A stretch of 64,000 nucleotides of DNA from Emydura subglobosa (GCA_007922225.1 ML680005.1:186001-250000), one strand, 5' to 3'; shown: positions 1 through 12,876, counted from the first letter of the stretch. The notes: generated by a model from the sequence alone, not told the origin. Numbers and translations are program-made.

Positions 1-985
1 AAAAAGGCCATTTCCAATCTCCTTTCTAGTTAATTTATTGGTTACTTTATAGGGGCTGCGAAGGGAGTGTGTGTGGCAAGGGAGCAGAGTCTTGTGCTTG
101 GCTTCAAACATGGTGAGATGGTCACCAACTCCCCTCAAAGTTCTGCCTCCTAGGTTTATTAGACACCAGATAGTGTTGAGTCACATCTGTTCCGGTTTAG
201 TCTCCCCCTCAGCAAGTCTGTCTTTGGTTCAGTTAATCTCTTTAGTAAAGTGAGGTGAGCTTCTCTGAAGCATCTGGTGCTGGCTGCTGTTGGAGCCAGG
301 AGACTGGATAAGACTGACTTCAGGTCTGATCCAGTGTGGCCATCCCAATGTTCCTTGCAGTGGCTGGTGCTTGGGCCATGCCATTGGGATTGATTAGCCA
401 GCTAACTGTGTGGAATGGCTATGCTGGCGGTGGTGGCAGGAAAGAGGAGTTTTGCTTTGCTTCCTTTGCTGTAGTAGCATAGGTCTGCTGGGATTCTTAG
501 TGCCGCTGCCGTCTTAGTCTTTTGCCCATGGTGAGCCATAGTGACTTTCTCAGCAATGTGGGGAATTAGAATGACTTAGCCATCAATTCCTTGAGATGCT
601 ATTGTTCCACTTGCACATTGGTCTTATGGCCGCGAAGCTAGCTGTTCTAGCCCATCCTGAAAGCTATATGGGCTCAGCGGTTTTTGTGGGTGACACAGCT
701 TTGCTTGCTCCCTTGATAGGAATGGTAAGGGTGTGACCAAACCGGGAGCATGGAACAGTCATTACATCCCACTGTCAACTCCTAGGTTGACAACCAGGTG
801 CCACCTGTCTCCTGCTCAGTGAGTGTGGGCATAGCAATGGCCTGTGAGAAATCTGTGGATTCTGTGTGAGGCAGGAGAGAGAATGCTAATGTGACATTGT
901 ATGTAGATGATGAGGTCCCCCAAGAACAACGTGTCTGGGGGATTCCAGAAGCATGATGGAAAACAGTTCATAGGATTTTTTGTTT
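1..985. other. Unclassified non-coding sequence
   Basis: I see no exon, RNA gene or recognisable transposon here. The only long open frames are short and lack family resemblance. If ABCF2 lies on this scaffold in the orientation of its visible exons, this is intronic or upstream ABCF2 sequence, but no further ABCF2 exon was recognised. Confidence 0.5.
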
Positions 986-1705
986 GTTTTGCCTTTTTTA
1001 AGGCCTGAAGTGACTGTTAGATTGTCCAGTCTGACCTTGTAACACCAGCCATAGAATGTTTACCCAGCTGTACCTCTACTGAGTCCAATAACTTGCAAGG
1101 CTAAAGCATCTTCCAGAATCATAGAACCATAGGGTTAGAAGGGACTGAAAGGGTCATCTAGTCTAACCCTCTGCCAAGATGCAGAAAGGCATCAGATATT
1201 GATTTGAAGACTTCAAGAGTTGGAGCATCCACTACTTCCCTTGGGAGTTTGTTCCAATGGTTAATCACTGTGAAAAAATTTGGACCTTATTTCTAATTTG
1301 AATTTGTTTGGCTTCAGCTTTCAGCCATTGGTTTTTGTTCTGCCTTTCTCCACTAGAATAAAGAGCTCTTTAGTACACAGTATTTTCTCCTGTGAAGGCA
1401 CTATTACACTGAAATCAAGTCACCACTCAGTCATCTTTTTGATAAACTAAACAGATTGAGCTCCTTAAGTCTCTCATTGAAAGGCATTTTCTCCAGCCCT
1501 CAAATCATGTGTGTCCCTTTTCTCCACCCTCTCCAATTTTTCAAAATCCTTTGGAAAAATATGGACACCACAACTGTATGTGGTATTCCAGTATTGGTCT
1601 CACAAATACATTATGCAAAGGTAAAATCACCTTCCTACACGCACTGTGATCTCTGCATGTACGGACAGCATTGACTCTTTTTTGCTTCAGCATCATATTG
1701 GGAAC
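986..1705 (-). mobile_element. Two CR1 3'-end fragments, one interrupting the other
   Basis: Positions about 990-1110 carry the reverse complement of an old CR1 3' end ('gtccagtctgacc...' motif). At 1115 a second minus-strand CR1 3' terminus begins with 'agaatcatagaacc' and runs through its 3' coding part to about 1705. Reading right to left, the second fragment contains the degraded C-terminal RT region. Both are 5'-truncated and carry many stops. Confidence 0.7.
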
Positions 1706-1707
1706 GC

Positions 1708-1807
1708 CATAGAATCATGGAAATGAAGGTCTGGAAGGAACCTCAAAAAGTCATTGAGTCCAGCCCCCTGTGCTAAGGCAGGACATTGTTAAAGCTACTT
1801 CCCTTAC
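1708..1807 (-). mobile_element. Short CR1 3'-end fragment
   Basis: It starts with 'catagaatcatgg' followed by 'ggaaggaacctc' and 'tccagccccctg', the reverse complement of the CR1 3' end. Only about 100 bp remain. Confidence 0.65.
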
Positions 1808-2690
1808 CACCAAAGACTTGCTTCTGTCATCTCACCTGTGAGACGTGTGAGGGACGATAGTATATACCCACGAACAAAGAATGGAGGCCATATTTACAGG
1901 ATGGGAGACTCTGCCCTGAGAAGCTGTGATTCTGAAAAAGATTTGGGGTTTATGGTGGATAATCAACAGAACATGAGCTCTCCACGTGACACTGGCCCAA
2001 AGTGCTAATGCAGTCCTGGGATGCATGAACAAGGGTAGCTCGGGTAGGAGGAGAGAAGTTATCTTACTTCTGTATTTGGTACTGATGCGTCTGTTGCTGG
2101 AACACTGTCCAGTTCTGGTGTCCACAATTCAAGAAGTTGACAAATTGTAGAGGGTTCAGAGAAGAGCCGTGAGAGTGATGAAAGAATTAGAAAATATGCC
2201 TGATAGACTGAGCTCTTTGAGTCTATCACTATTTAGTTTAACAAAGAGAAGGCTAAGGGGTGACTTGATGGGGAACAAATATTTAATAGGTTCTTCAGTT
2301 TAGCGGAGAAAGATATAACATGATCCTTTGGCTGAAAGATGAATCTAGAAAAATTCAGACAGAAAACAAAGTGTAAATTTTTGACAGTGAGCGTAATTAA
2401 CTACTGGAACAATTCACAAAAGATTCTCTATCACTGACAATTTTTAAATCAAGATTGGATGTTTTTCTAAAAGATCTGCTCTAGGAATTATTTTGGGGAA
2501 GTCCTATGGCCTGTGTTATACAGGAGGTTATACTAGATCAGTTTCTCAACCTTTTTGATACAAGGGGCCGGCTTGCTAACTTCCTAAACTGTCAGGGATA
2601 TCTTGGGGACGGGCAGCAGTCCACGGACCAGTCATTGAGAGACATTGGACTAGATGATGGTCCTTTCTGACCTTCGAATCTATGAATTTC
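1808..2690 (+). mobile_element. Degraded CR1 3' half, interrupted by a short hAT element
   Basis: The plus-strand sequence shows a decayed C-terminal RT region of CR1 type ('gaaaaagatttggggtttatggt', then the 'aggagagaag' and 'gttcagagaagagcc' segments). It ends with a CR1 3' end at about 2648-2690. The 3' end is split by the 109-bp element at 2539-2647. Confidence 0.7.
2539..2647. mobile_element. 109-bp hAT-like MITE in a CR1 3' end
   Basis: The element opens with 'cagtttctcaacc' and closes with 'tgagagacattg', an imperfect terminal inverted repeat of hAT type. It is flanked by near-identical 8-bp sites, tactagat (2531-2538) and gactagat (2648-2655), as expected for a hAT target-site duplication. 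Removing it restores a continuous CR1 3' end. Confidence 0.6.
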
Positions 2691-2691
2691 T

Positions 2692-3771
2692 GGCTTGTTT
2701 GTCCAACTTGATCTTACAGACCTCCGAAAATGAAGATTTCTCAACCTATTCCAGAGTTGAACTACCCTTATAGTTAGAAAGTTTTTCCTAATATCTAATC
2801 GAAATCTCTTTTGCTGCAGATTAAACCCATTACTACCTCTTCTACCTTCAGTAGATGTGGAGAACAATTGATCATAGTCCTCTTTATAATAGCCCTTAAA
2901 AGTCTTCAAATATGTTATCAGGTCCCTCTCCGTCTTCTTTTCTCAAGACTAAATATACCCAGTTTTTTTAACCTTGCCTTATAGATTAGGTTTTCTAACC
3001 CTTATCATATTTGTTGCTCTCCTCTGGACTCTCTCCAGGTTGTCCACATTTTTCCTTAAATGTGGCACCCAGAATTGGACATGGTGCTCCAACTGGCCTC
3101 ACCAGTGCAGGGTAGAGCGGGACAATTACTTCCTGTATCTCACATTCATCCGGTATCTGTGGTTAATACACCACAGAATTACTCTTTCACAACCGCACCA
3201 CATTGCTGATTTGCATTCCATTTGTGATCCACTATAATCCCCATATCCTTTTCAGCAGTATAGCCACCTAAATAGTTTTTCCCCATGTTGTGCATTTTGA
3301 TTTTTTTTCCTTCCTAAGTATAGAAATTTGCACTTGTCTTTATTGAATTTCATCTTGTTGAATTCAGACCAATTCTCCAATTTGTCAAGACCCTTTCGAA
3401 TTCTAATCCTGACTTGCACAGTGCTTGCAACCCCTCCCAACATGGTGTCGTCTGCAGATTTTTATAAGCATCATCTCCTTTCTGCTATACTAGTCATCAT
3501 TAAATAAAACATTGCTTAGTACTGGACCCAGGACTGACACCAATATGCCCTTCTAGGTTCACAGCAAACCATTGAAAACTACTTTTTGAGTATGGTCTTT
3601 CAATCAGTTGTGCGCCCTCCTTATAGCAAATTTATTTAGACCATATTTTCTTAGTTTACTTATGAGAATTTCAAGTGGGATTGTGTCAGAAGCCTTATTA
3701 AAATCAAGATATATCACATCTGCTACTTCCCTACTATTCACTAGGCCGGTAATCCTGCCAAAGAAGGAAAT
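2692..3771 (-). mobile_element. Older CR1 copy, 3' segment of a split element
   Basis: This is minus-strand CR1 sequence of the C-terminal RT region with many stops and frameshifts. It stops in the middle of the RT palm region and continues at 5393 after the insertion of a younger CR1 (3772-5392). The two halves read on from each other without overlap. Confidence 0.75.
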
Positions 3772-5392
3772 TAAAATCATAGATGATTAGGGTTGGAAAG
3801 GTCATGTAGTCAAAGCAGCACCAATCCCAACTAAATCATCTCAGCCAGAGCTTTGTCAAGCAGGATCTTAAAAACCTCTAAGGATGGAGATTCCACCAGC
3901 TTCCTAGGTAACCCATTCCAGTGCTTCACCACCCTCCTAGTGAAAAACATTTTCCTAATATCCAACCTAGACCTTCCCCACTAGAACTTGAGACCATTGC
4001 TCCTTGTTTTGCCATCTGCCACCACTGAGAACAGCCTAGCTCCATCCTCCCTGGAACCCCCCTTCAGATAGTTGAAAGCTGCTATCAAATTCCCCCTCAC
4101 ACTTCTCTTTTATGGACTAAACAAGCCTAGTTCCCTCAGCCTCATAAATCATATGTTCCAGCGCTCTAATCATTTTTATTGCCCTCTGCTGGACTTTCTC
4201 CAATTTGTCCACATCCTTCCTGTAGTGGGAGGCCCAAAACTGGACACCGTACTCCAAATGTGGCCTCATCAATGCCAAATATAGGGGAATAATCACTTCC
4301 TTCGATCTGCTGGCAATGCTTCTATTAATATAACCCAACATGCCGTTAGGCTTCCTGGCAATAAGGACACACTGTTGACTCATCTCCAGCTTCTTGTCCA
4401 CTGTAACCCCCAGGTCCTTTTCTGCAGAACTGCTGCCTAGTCAGTTGGTTCCCAGTCTGTAACAGTGCATGGGATTCTTCCGTCCTAAGTGCAGGACTCT
4501 GCACTTGTCCTTGTTGAACCTCATCTGATTTCTTTTGCCCCAATCCTCCAATTTGTCTAGGTCACTCTGTATCCTATTCCTACCCTCTAGCCTATATACC
4601 ACTCCCCCCAGCTTAGTGTCATCTGCAAACCTGCTGAGGGTGCAATCCACTCCATCCTCCAGATCATTAATGAAGACGTTGAACAAAACTGGCACGAGGA
4701 CTGACCCCGGGGCATTTTGCTTGTTACTGGCTGCCAACTAGACGTTGAGCTGTTAATCACTACCCATTGACCCCAATGATCTAGCCAGCTTTCTATCCAC
4801 CTTATAGTCCATTCATCCAACCCATACTACTTTGACTTGCTGGTGAGAATACTTTGGGAGACTGCATCAAAAGCTTTGCTAAAGTCAAGATATATCACAT
4901 ACACTGCTATCTCCACATCCACAGAGTCAGTTATCTCCTCATAGAAGGCAATCAGATTGCTCAGGCATGGCTTGCCCTTGGTGAATCCATGATGATTCTT
5001 CCTGATCACCTTCCTCTCTTCCAAAGGCCTCAAAATGGATTCCTTGAGGTCCTGCTCCATGATTTTTCTGGGGATTGAGATGAGGCTGACCAGTCTGTAG
5101 TTCCCTGGATCCTTCTTTTTTCTTTTTTATTTTTGAAGATGGGCACTATATTTGCCTTTTTCCAATCGTCTAGGACCTCCTCCAATCACCACAGTTCTCA
5201 AACATAATGGCCAATGGCTCTGCAATCACATCGGCCAGCTCCCTCAGCCTCTTCCGATGCATTGCATCCGGCCTCATGGACTTGTGCATGTCCAGATTTT
5301 CTAAGTAGTCTTGAACCTGAACCACTGATGGCTAATCACCTCCTTGCCATACTGTGCTATCCAGTGCAGTAGTTTGGGAGCTAACCAAATGA
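3772..5392 (-). mobile_element. Younger CR1 inserted in an older CR1
   Basis: Its 3' terminus at 3772 begins 'catagatgattaggg'. The minus strand encodes CR1 RT in several frame-shifted pieces. Visible motifs include a FADD catalytic box in the piece at 4441-4737 (SRFADDTK) and the fingers-palm motif YLDFSKAFD in the piece at 4827-5060. It is 5'-truncated near the start of the RT domain at about 5390. Confidence 0.8.
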
Positions 5393-7138
5393 GACTGGTT
5401 TGGCATGATTGTTCTTGACAAATCCACGCTGGCTATTCCTTGTCGCTATTTATCCTCTAGGCACTTACAAATTGATTGTTGAAGTTCTATAATTCCTGGG
5501 TTCCCCTTTGTTCCCCTCTTTAAAGATAGGTACTATGTTTGCCCTTCTCTGGTCCTATGGGGCTGCATCCATCCTCCATGAGTTCTCGAAGGCTATTGCT
5601 ACCAGTTCCAAGGTTGCTTCAACTAGTTCCTTAAGTACCCTGGAATGAATTTCATCTTGCCATGCCAGCATGAGTACATATAACTTACCTAATATTCTGT
5701 AACCTGTTCTTTTGTTATGTTGGCTTGTGTTCCTTTCCCCTTGTTATTAATACTAATTGTGTTGAGTATCTGGTCACTGTTAACGTTTTTAGTGGAGACT
5801 AAAGCAAAATAGGCATTAAGCGCCTCAGCCTCCTTGATGTGATCTGTTGTTAACTCTACTTCCCTACTTAGGTAGAGGAGTTACCCTTTCCTTTGTCTTT
5901 TTTTTCCCCTAACGTATTTTAAAAAGCGGTCGTCTTACTGTCTTTTATGTCTTTTGCTAGGTGTAACTCATTTCCTTCCTTAGCCTTTCTGATTTTGTCC
6001 TTACATGCCTGTGCTAGTTTTTTGTACTTCTCTTTAGCAATTTATCCAAGTTTAAACTTTTTTGTAGGATTCCTTTTTAATCATTCATGTTGTTAAAGAT
6101 CTCCTGATGGAGCCATATTAGCCTCTTTTTAATCTTCCTATCTTTCCTTCACATTTGGGTTATATAGAGTTGTGCCTCTTAATATTGTCTCCTTGGGAAA
6201 GTGCCAGGTTGCCTCAGCTCCTTTTTCTCTTAGATTTTCTTCCCATGCAACTTACTTGCCAGTTCTGAGTTTAAAGTCTACTTTTTTAAGTTCGTTGTCT
6301 TATTCTGCTGCTGTTGCACCTTCCTTTTCTTCGAATCATGAAATCTACCATTTTAATGATCACTCTCAGCCAAATTGCATTCCACCTTCAGATTTGCTAC
6401 CTGTTAGTCAGATCAAGTCTAAAAAGGCTGTCCCTCTGGTTACTTCCTCCGTTCTCTAAAACAAAAAGTTTTCCCCATTACATTTCACGAACTTATTGGA
6501 CGTGGTGTGTTTTTGCAATATTACTTTTCCAACAGGTACCTGGGTAAATTTCCCCCATAACTACCGGGTATTGTCTTGGAAATTTCTATTGTTTGTTCCA
6601 CCTCCTCTTCCTGATTTGGTAGTGTATAGTAGACCCCTACAGTGATGTCATTCCTATTTTGCTCCCCTTTTATCTTTACTCAGAGACTTTCAACTGGTCT
6701 GCCTCTTGCCTGCTTTTGGATCTCAGAACACGTGTGTATATTCTTGATGTAGAATGCAACACTACCTCCCTTTTTCCCCTGCTTGTCCTTCCAAAACAAG
6801 CTTTACCTCTCTCTAACAATATTCCAGTCATTAGACTTATCCCATCAAGTCTCTGTGATGCTAGTTATGTCATCATTTAGGTTGCGTACAAAAACTTCCA
6901 GTTTTTTCCATGTATTCCCCATACTCCTTGCATTCGTGTATAGACATCCAACATGCTGAGCTGATTTCCTTCTTATTGCTCCTCTGACCCTACTATAACT
7001 TTTCATGTTCTCTCCCCCCACGATCTAGCCCTCTGCTAAGGCAGCCTTTTTTATGCTAACCTTGGGCTATTGTCACCTTCCCTCTTTGAACCTTGTTTAA
7101 AGCCCTCCTCACCAAGTTGGCAAATCTGTGTGTGAAGA
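5393..7138 (-). mobile_element. Older CR1 copy, 5' segment (RT start and endonuclease)
   Basis: This continues the element at 2692-3771 and covers the N-terminal RT and the apurinic-type endonuclease region on the minus strand, heavily decayed. It shares its endonuclease segment with the copy at 51296-52265. The 5' end near 7138 abuts another minus-strand CR1. Confidence 0.65.
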
Positions 7139-8165
7139 TGCTCATCGTGTTGAGTTGTTTGTCTGCTATGACCCCTAAATCCTTTTCAGAGGGATTGCTT
7201 TCCAGGATATAGTCTGCATTCTGTAGCACTGGCCTGCATTCCTTGTTCCTATATGAATAACTTCACATTTGACTGTATTAAAATTCATTTTATTTGAATG
7301 GACTCAGCTTATGAAGCACTCCAAATTGCTGTATGTATCTGCCCTGTCCACATTATTACTGATCACTCTGCCAATCTGTGTCATCCACAAATTTGATCAG
7401 CAGTGATCAGCCTAGTACTGATCACTTCAGAACCCCACTAGAAACCTCCGTATTTGATAATTCGCCATTGATGATTACTTTTTGAGATCTGTTAGACAGT
7501 TCTTAATCCATTTAACGTGTGCCTTATTGATATTGTGTAGTGCTACTTTTGATCAATGCCATGGTACTAAGTCAAAGGCCTTACAAAAATCATGAATGTC
7601 ACTTCTACACAATTACTTTTGTCAGCCAAATTTGTAATCTCATAAAAAAAAAAGAAAAGTTCTTATTGAACAAATCCATTTCCATTAAAACGTTGATGGT
7701 ATTATTTTCCCATCTTTCAGTTCTTTACTGATTTTTTTGAATCCTCTCATCTTTTCCGGTTCCCCAGTATTTAAAGACTTATGAAAAACTAACATCAGTG
7801 GACCAAAGATCATCTCACTCAGTCAGCTATTTTAGAACTCTCTGAAGTAATTTATCTGGGTATAAAATGTTTAAAAACATTTATCCCTAGGAGAGACTTC
7901 TTAACATCCTCAGTTACTAATGGACTAAAAAGTAGTTCATTTATATGATGTGAGTACATCATCCTGCTTCTTTCCAAATATGGAGCAGAAATATTTATTG
8001 AACACTGCTGCCTCCTCCTTATTAACAATTTTATCCTCTTCATCTAGTAATAGTTCTGTGTCATTCGTAGGGTTTCTCTCATTGCTGATATAGTTAGTTA
8101 GAAAAAGATTTTTCCTTATTGTTCTCAATCCTGCCAGCCATAAGCTTTTTTTCTTGGGGTGTTGA
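7139..8165 (-). mobile_element. Old CR1 RT fragment
   Basis: Minus-strand sequence resembles the CR1 RT region between the FADD box and the linker (for example 'tgtgtcatccacaaatttgatc'). Short frames at 7852-8128 on the minus strand match the linker upstream of RT. The copy has lost its 3' end. Confidence 0.6.
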
Positions 8166-8176
8166 GCTTCCCTTTT

Positions 8177-11160
8177 AGAATCATAGAATGATAGTATTGG
8201 AAGGGACCTCAGGAGGTCACACCTAGTCCAACCCCCTGCTCAAAGCAGGACTAACCTCAGCTAAATAATCCCAGCCAGGACTTTGTCAAGCCGCAGCTTA
8301 AAAACCTCTAAAGATGGAGATTCCACCATCTCTCCAGGTAACCCATTCCAGTGCTTCACCACCCTCCTAGTGAAAAACTTTTTCCTAATGTCCAGCCTAG
8401 ACCTTCCCCACTGCAACTTGAGACCGTTGCTCCTTGTTCTGTCATCTGCCACCACTGAGAACAGCCTAGCTCCATCCTCCCTGGAACCCCCTTTCAGGTA
8501 GTTAAAGGCTGCTATCAAATCTCCCCTCATTCTTCTCTTCTGCAGACTAAACAAGCCTAGTTCCCTCAGCCTCTCCTCATAAGTCTTGTGCTCCAGCCCC
8601 CTAATCATTTTGGTTGCCCTACACTGGAGACTCTCCAATTTGTCCACATCCTTTTTGTAGTGGGGGGCCCAAAATTGGACACAATACTCTAAATGCGGCC
8701 TCACGAATGCTGAATAGAGGGGAATAATCACTTCCCGCGATCTGCTGGCAATGCGCCTACTAATGCAGCCCAATATGCTATTAGCCTTCTTGGCAGCCGG
8801 GGCACGCTGCTGACTCATGTCTAGCTTCTTATCCACTGTAACCCCCAGGTCCTTTTCTGCAGAACTGCTGCCTAGCTCATCGGTCCTCAGTCTATAGCTG
8901 TGCATGGGATTCTTCCATCCAAAATGCAGGACTCTGCACTTTTCTTTGTTGAACGTCATCAGATTTCTTTTGGCTCAATACTCCAGTTTGTTTAGGTCCT
9001 ACTGTATCCTATCCCTACCTTCCAGCGTATCTACCACTCCCCCTAGCTTAGTGTCATCTGCAAACTTGCTGAGGGTGCAATCTACCCCATCCTCCAGATC
9101 ATTAATGAAGATATTGAACAAAACTGGCCCCAGCACCGACCCTGGGGCACTCCGCTTGTGACCATCTGCCAGCTAGACATGGAGCCATTGATCACTATTC
9201 ATTGAGCCCTATGCTCTAGCCAGTTCTCTATCCATTTTATAGTCCATTCATCCAACCCATACTTCTTTAACTTGCTGATAAGAATACTGTGCGAGACAGT
9301 ATCAAAAGCTTTGCTAAAGTCAAGATATATCACATCCACTGCTTTCCCTACATCCACAGAACCAGTCACCTCATCATAGAAAGCAATCAGGTTGGCCAGA
9401 CATGACTTTCCCTTGGTGAATCCATGTTGACTGTTCCTGATCACCTTCCTCTCTTCCAAGTGCCTTAAAATGGATTCCTTAAGGACCTGTTCCATGATTT
9501 TTCCAGGGATTGAGGTGAGGCTGACCGGTCTGTAGTTCCCTGGATCCTCTTTCCTCCCTTTTTTGAAGATGGGCACTATATTTGCTTTTTTCCAGTCATC
9601 ATGGATCTCCCTGAATTGCCATGAGCTTTCAAAGATAATAGCCAATGGCTCTGAAATCACACCAGCCAACTCCCTCAGCACCCTCGGGTGCATTGCATCT
9701 GGCCCCATGGACTTGTGTATGTCCAATCTTTCTAAATAGTCTTGGACCTGTTCCTTCAGCACTGCGGGATGTTCACCTCCTTCCATACTGTGTCATCCAG
9801 TGCAGCTGTCTGGGAGCTGACCTTGTCTGTGAAGACAGAGGCAAAAAAGGCATTGAGTACCTCCGCTTTCTCCACATCCTCTGTCACTAGATCGCCCCTT
9901 ACAGAATGGGGGAGGCACACACTTTCCCTAATCTTCCTCTTGTTGGTAACATACCTGTAGAAACCCTTCTTGTTCCCCTTCACGTCCCTTGCTAGTTGCA
10001 AGTCCAATTGTGCTTTGGCTTTCCTGATTTCATTCCTGCATGTTCGAGCAGCATTTTTATTCTCCTCCCTAGTCATCTGACCAAGCTTCCACTTCTTGTA
10101 ATCTTCTTTTTTGTGTTTAAGTTCGCCAAAGACTTTTGTTAAGCCAAGCTGGATGCCTACCATATTTGCTCTTCTTTCTGCATATCGGGATGGTTTGTTC
10201 CTGCCCCCTCAATAAGGTTTCTTTAAAATACAGCCAGCTCTTTTGGGTTCCTTTCCCGCTCATATTAGTCTCCCAGGGGATCCTGCCCATCAGCTCCCTG
10301 AGGGAGTCAAAGTCCACTTTTCTGAAGTCCATGGTCTGTATTCTGCTGTTCTCCTTTCTTCCTTTTGTCAGGATCCTGAACTCGACAATCTCATGGTCAC
10401 TGCTGCCTAGGTTGCCACCCACTTCTACTTCCCTACCAAATCTTCCCTGTTTGTGAGCAGCAGGTCAAGAGAAGCACGGCCCCTAGTTGGTTGCTCCAGC
10501 ACTTGCACCAGGAAGCTGTCTGCAACACTCTCCAAAAACTTCCTGGATTGTTTGTGCTCTGCTGTATTGCTCTTCCAGCAGATGTCAGGATGATTGAAGA
10601 CCCCCATGAGAATCAGGTCCTGTGAACTGGAAACTTTCCCTAGTTGACTGAAGAAAGTCTCATCTACCTCGTCCTCCTGGTCTGGTGGGTGTCTGTTATA
10701 GACCACCATGACATCACTCTTATTGTTCTTGCTTCTAAGCTTAACCCAGAGACTCTCAACTGGCTTATCTCCAGTTTCATACTGGAGCTCAGAGCAATCA
10801 TAGAGCTCTTATATACAGTGCAACTCCTCTACCCTTTCGCCCCTGCCTGTCCTTCCTGAACAGTTTATACCCATCCATGACAGTGCTCCAGTTGTGTGAG
10901 TTACTCCACCAAGTCTCAGTTATTCCAGTCATGTCATAGTTTCTTGACTGCCAGGACTTTCAATTCCTCCTGCTTGTTTCCCAGGCTTCTTGCATTCAAT
11001 ATATCAAAGTCTTTGTCTGCATGGATGCTATGTAGCACTGATGCTTGCACTTCTAAACCACAGATTATCTTCCCCTGAATGGCCAACAATTTACACGTCA
11101 TATACGAGAAATCTCTTCCGTCTTTAGCAGGAACGAAAACATGGCGCACGTACCACAGGT
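8177..11160 (-). mobile_element. Long, relatively young CR1 (ORF2 endonuclease plus RT)
   Basis: The 3' end at 8177 carries 'agaatcatagaatgatag'. Reading leftwards from about 11160, the minus strand shows the ORF2 start region (NARSLGNKQEEL, minus-strand frame 10934-11149), endonuclease pieces (10117-10709), the linker and RT (9199-9786), and the thumb and C-terminal region (8261-8959, 232 aa open). The catalytic FADD codons are intact at 9053-9064. At least four frameshifts or stops separate the pieces, so it cannot make one protein. ORF1 and the 5' UTR appear to be missing. Confidence 0.85.
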
Positions 11161-11539
11161 CACCATGACTATTAGATTGTTGGCCGTACCCAGTAGCTGG
11201 TGTAGCACAGTACCTAAACAGAAAGAAACGGGCCCATTAGTTCACAGGGTCTCTGTCTGAAGGCCAGTCCTAGGATCCTTCTCTCCTTCACCTCGCAGTC
11301 CATGTGGACTAGGTTTTTGTGATGAAGCCTCTTTAGTATCAGTGGCTGGAAGGGAACAGAACTGTTACATTGCACCTTCCACTCCCCCTTATTTTTGGAT
11401 GATTCTTGGATCTTTCCCATTCATATACTAACCCAGCCTGACCACACTTGGTCCTTGATCTGACCCTTGGGTCACAATACAAAGAGGTATGAGCTTGTCT
11501 TGAGTTGCATCCACTCTCTGGAATGGAATTGTATTTTGT
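11161..11539. other. Unclassified sequence
   Basis: No exon, repeat family or RNA gene was recognised. It may include the decayed 5' end of the preceding CR1. Confidence 0.4.
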
Positions 11540-11842
11540 ATTTATTTAGATGGAATATATAGGCTCAAACCAGGTTTGGAGTGTGGCATATGGAGACCTT
11601 AGCCTGCTTAATATGACGGAAGACACCATTAAGAATCCCTTAAAAAATTTTATTAAAGATACTTTTAACTGCTTCTTTCTTTTCTGTATTTCAAATGTTT
11701 AAGTGTTAAGTAAGGCTTTCATTTTAACAGTGTCCCTTGTTCTCTTTCCCTTTAGCTGGAGAAAGGGTTTTTAGAATGAAAAATGCATGCATACAACCCT
11801 ACCTGACTCTCTGAAATAGTATTATTAATACTATTAATAGCA
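11540..11842 (+). repeat. Dispersed unclassified repeat, copy A
   Basis: It shares an ordered set of motifs with 63695-64000: 'cctgcttaat/cctgcttagt', 'attaaagata', 'cattttaaca', 'ctttagctggaga/cattagctggaga' and 'ctgactctct/ctgacagtct'. The family is not recognised. It may be the terminal or internal part of an LTR element. The plus orientation is arbitrary and means the same orientation as copy B. Confidence 0.5.
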
Positions 11843-12876
11843 TAGGGCTCAACAAGTAGTGATCAATGGCTCCAGTCTAGTTGGCAACTGGTCACAAGCG
11901 GAGTGCCCCAAGGGTCGGTCCTGGGGCCAGTTTTGTTCAACATCTTCATTAATGATCTGGAGGATGAGGTAGATTGCACCCTCAGCAAGTTTGCAAATGA
12001 CACTAAGCTGGGGGGAGTGGTAGATACCCTGGAAGGTAGAGATAGGATACAGAGTGACCTAAACAAACTGGAGGATTGGGCCAAAAGACATCTAATGAGG
12101 TTGAACAAAGAAAAGTGCAGAGTCCTCCACTTAGGAAGGAAGAATTCCATGCACAGCTATAGACTGAGGACTGACGAGCTAGAAAGCAGTTCTGCAGAAA
12201 AGGACCTGGGGGTAACAGTGGATAAAAAGCTGGATACGAGTCAGCAGTGTGCTCTGGTTGCCAAGAAGGCTAATAGCGTATTGGGCTGCATTAGGAGGAG
12301 CATTGCCAGCAGATCGCGGGAAGTGATTATTCCCCTCTATTCGGTATTGGTAAGGCCGCATTTAGAGTATTGTGTCCAGTTTTGGGCCCCCCACTACAAA
12401 AAGGATGTGGAGAAGTTGGAGAGAGTCCAGCGGAGGGCAACAAAAATGATGAGCGGGCTGGAGCACAGGACTTATGAGGAGAGGCTAAGGAAACTGGGCT
12501 TGTTTAGTCTGCAAAAGAGAAGAATGAGGGGGGATTTGATAGCAGCCTTTAACTACCTGAAAGGAGGTTCCAGGGAGGATGGGGCTAGGCTGTTCTCGGT
12601 GGTGGCAGATGACAGAACAAGGAGCAATGGTCTCAAGTTGCAGTTGGGGAGGTCTAGGTTGGACATTAGGAAAAAGTTTTTCACTAGGAGGGTGGTGAAG
12701 CACTGGAATGGGTTACCTAGGGAGGTGGTGGAATCTCCATCTTTAGAGGTTTTTAAGCTGCGGCTTGACAAAGCCCTGGCTGGGATGATATAGTAGAGGT
12801 TAGTCCAGCTTTGAGCACGGGGTTGGACTAGATGACCTCTGAGGTCCCTTCCAACTCTAATGTTCTATGATTCAAT
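11843..12876 (+). mobile_element. Young 5'-truncated CR1
   Basis: The element starts inside RT ('gggctcaacaagtagtg') and ends in a CR1 3' end ('tgttctatgattcaatg') at about 12876. It contains one long open frame (11903-12793). The 5' truncation is typical of incomplete target-primed reverse transcription. Confidence 0.9.
11903..12793 (+). pseudogene. CR1 RT C-terminal fragment, 296 codons open, catalytic box altered
   Basis: The frame encodes the RT palm from motif B (PQGSVLGP at residues 2-9) through the thumb and C-terminal domain. The catalytic box reads FAND instead of FADD: the first catalytic Asp codon is AAT (Asn) at 11996-11998. The fingers, most of the palm and the endonuclease are absent, so the fragment cannot be an active enzyme despite being open. 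The initiating ATG is simply the first Met in the frame. Neighbouring CR1 copies keep FADD, so the change arose in this copy or its close source. Confidence 0.85.
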
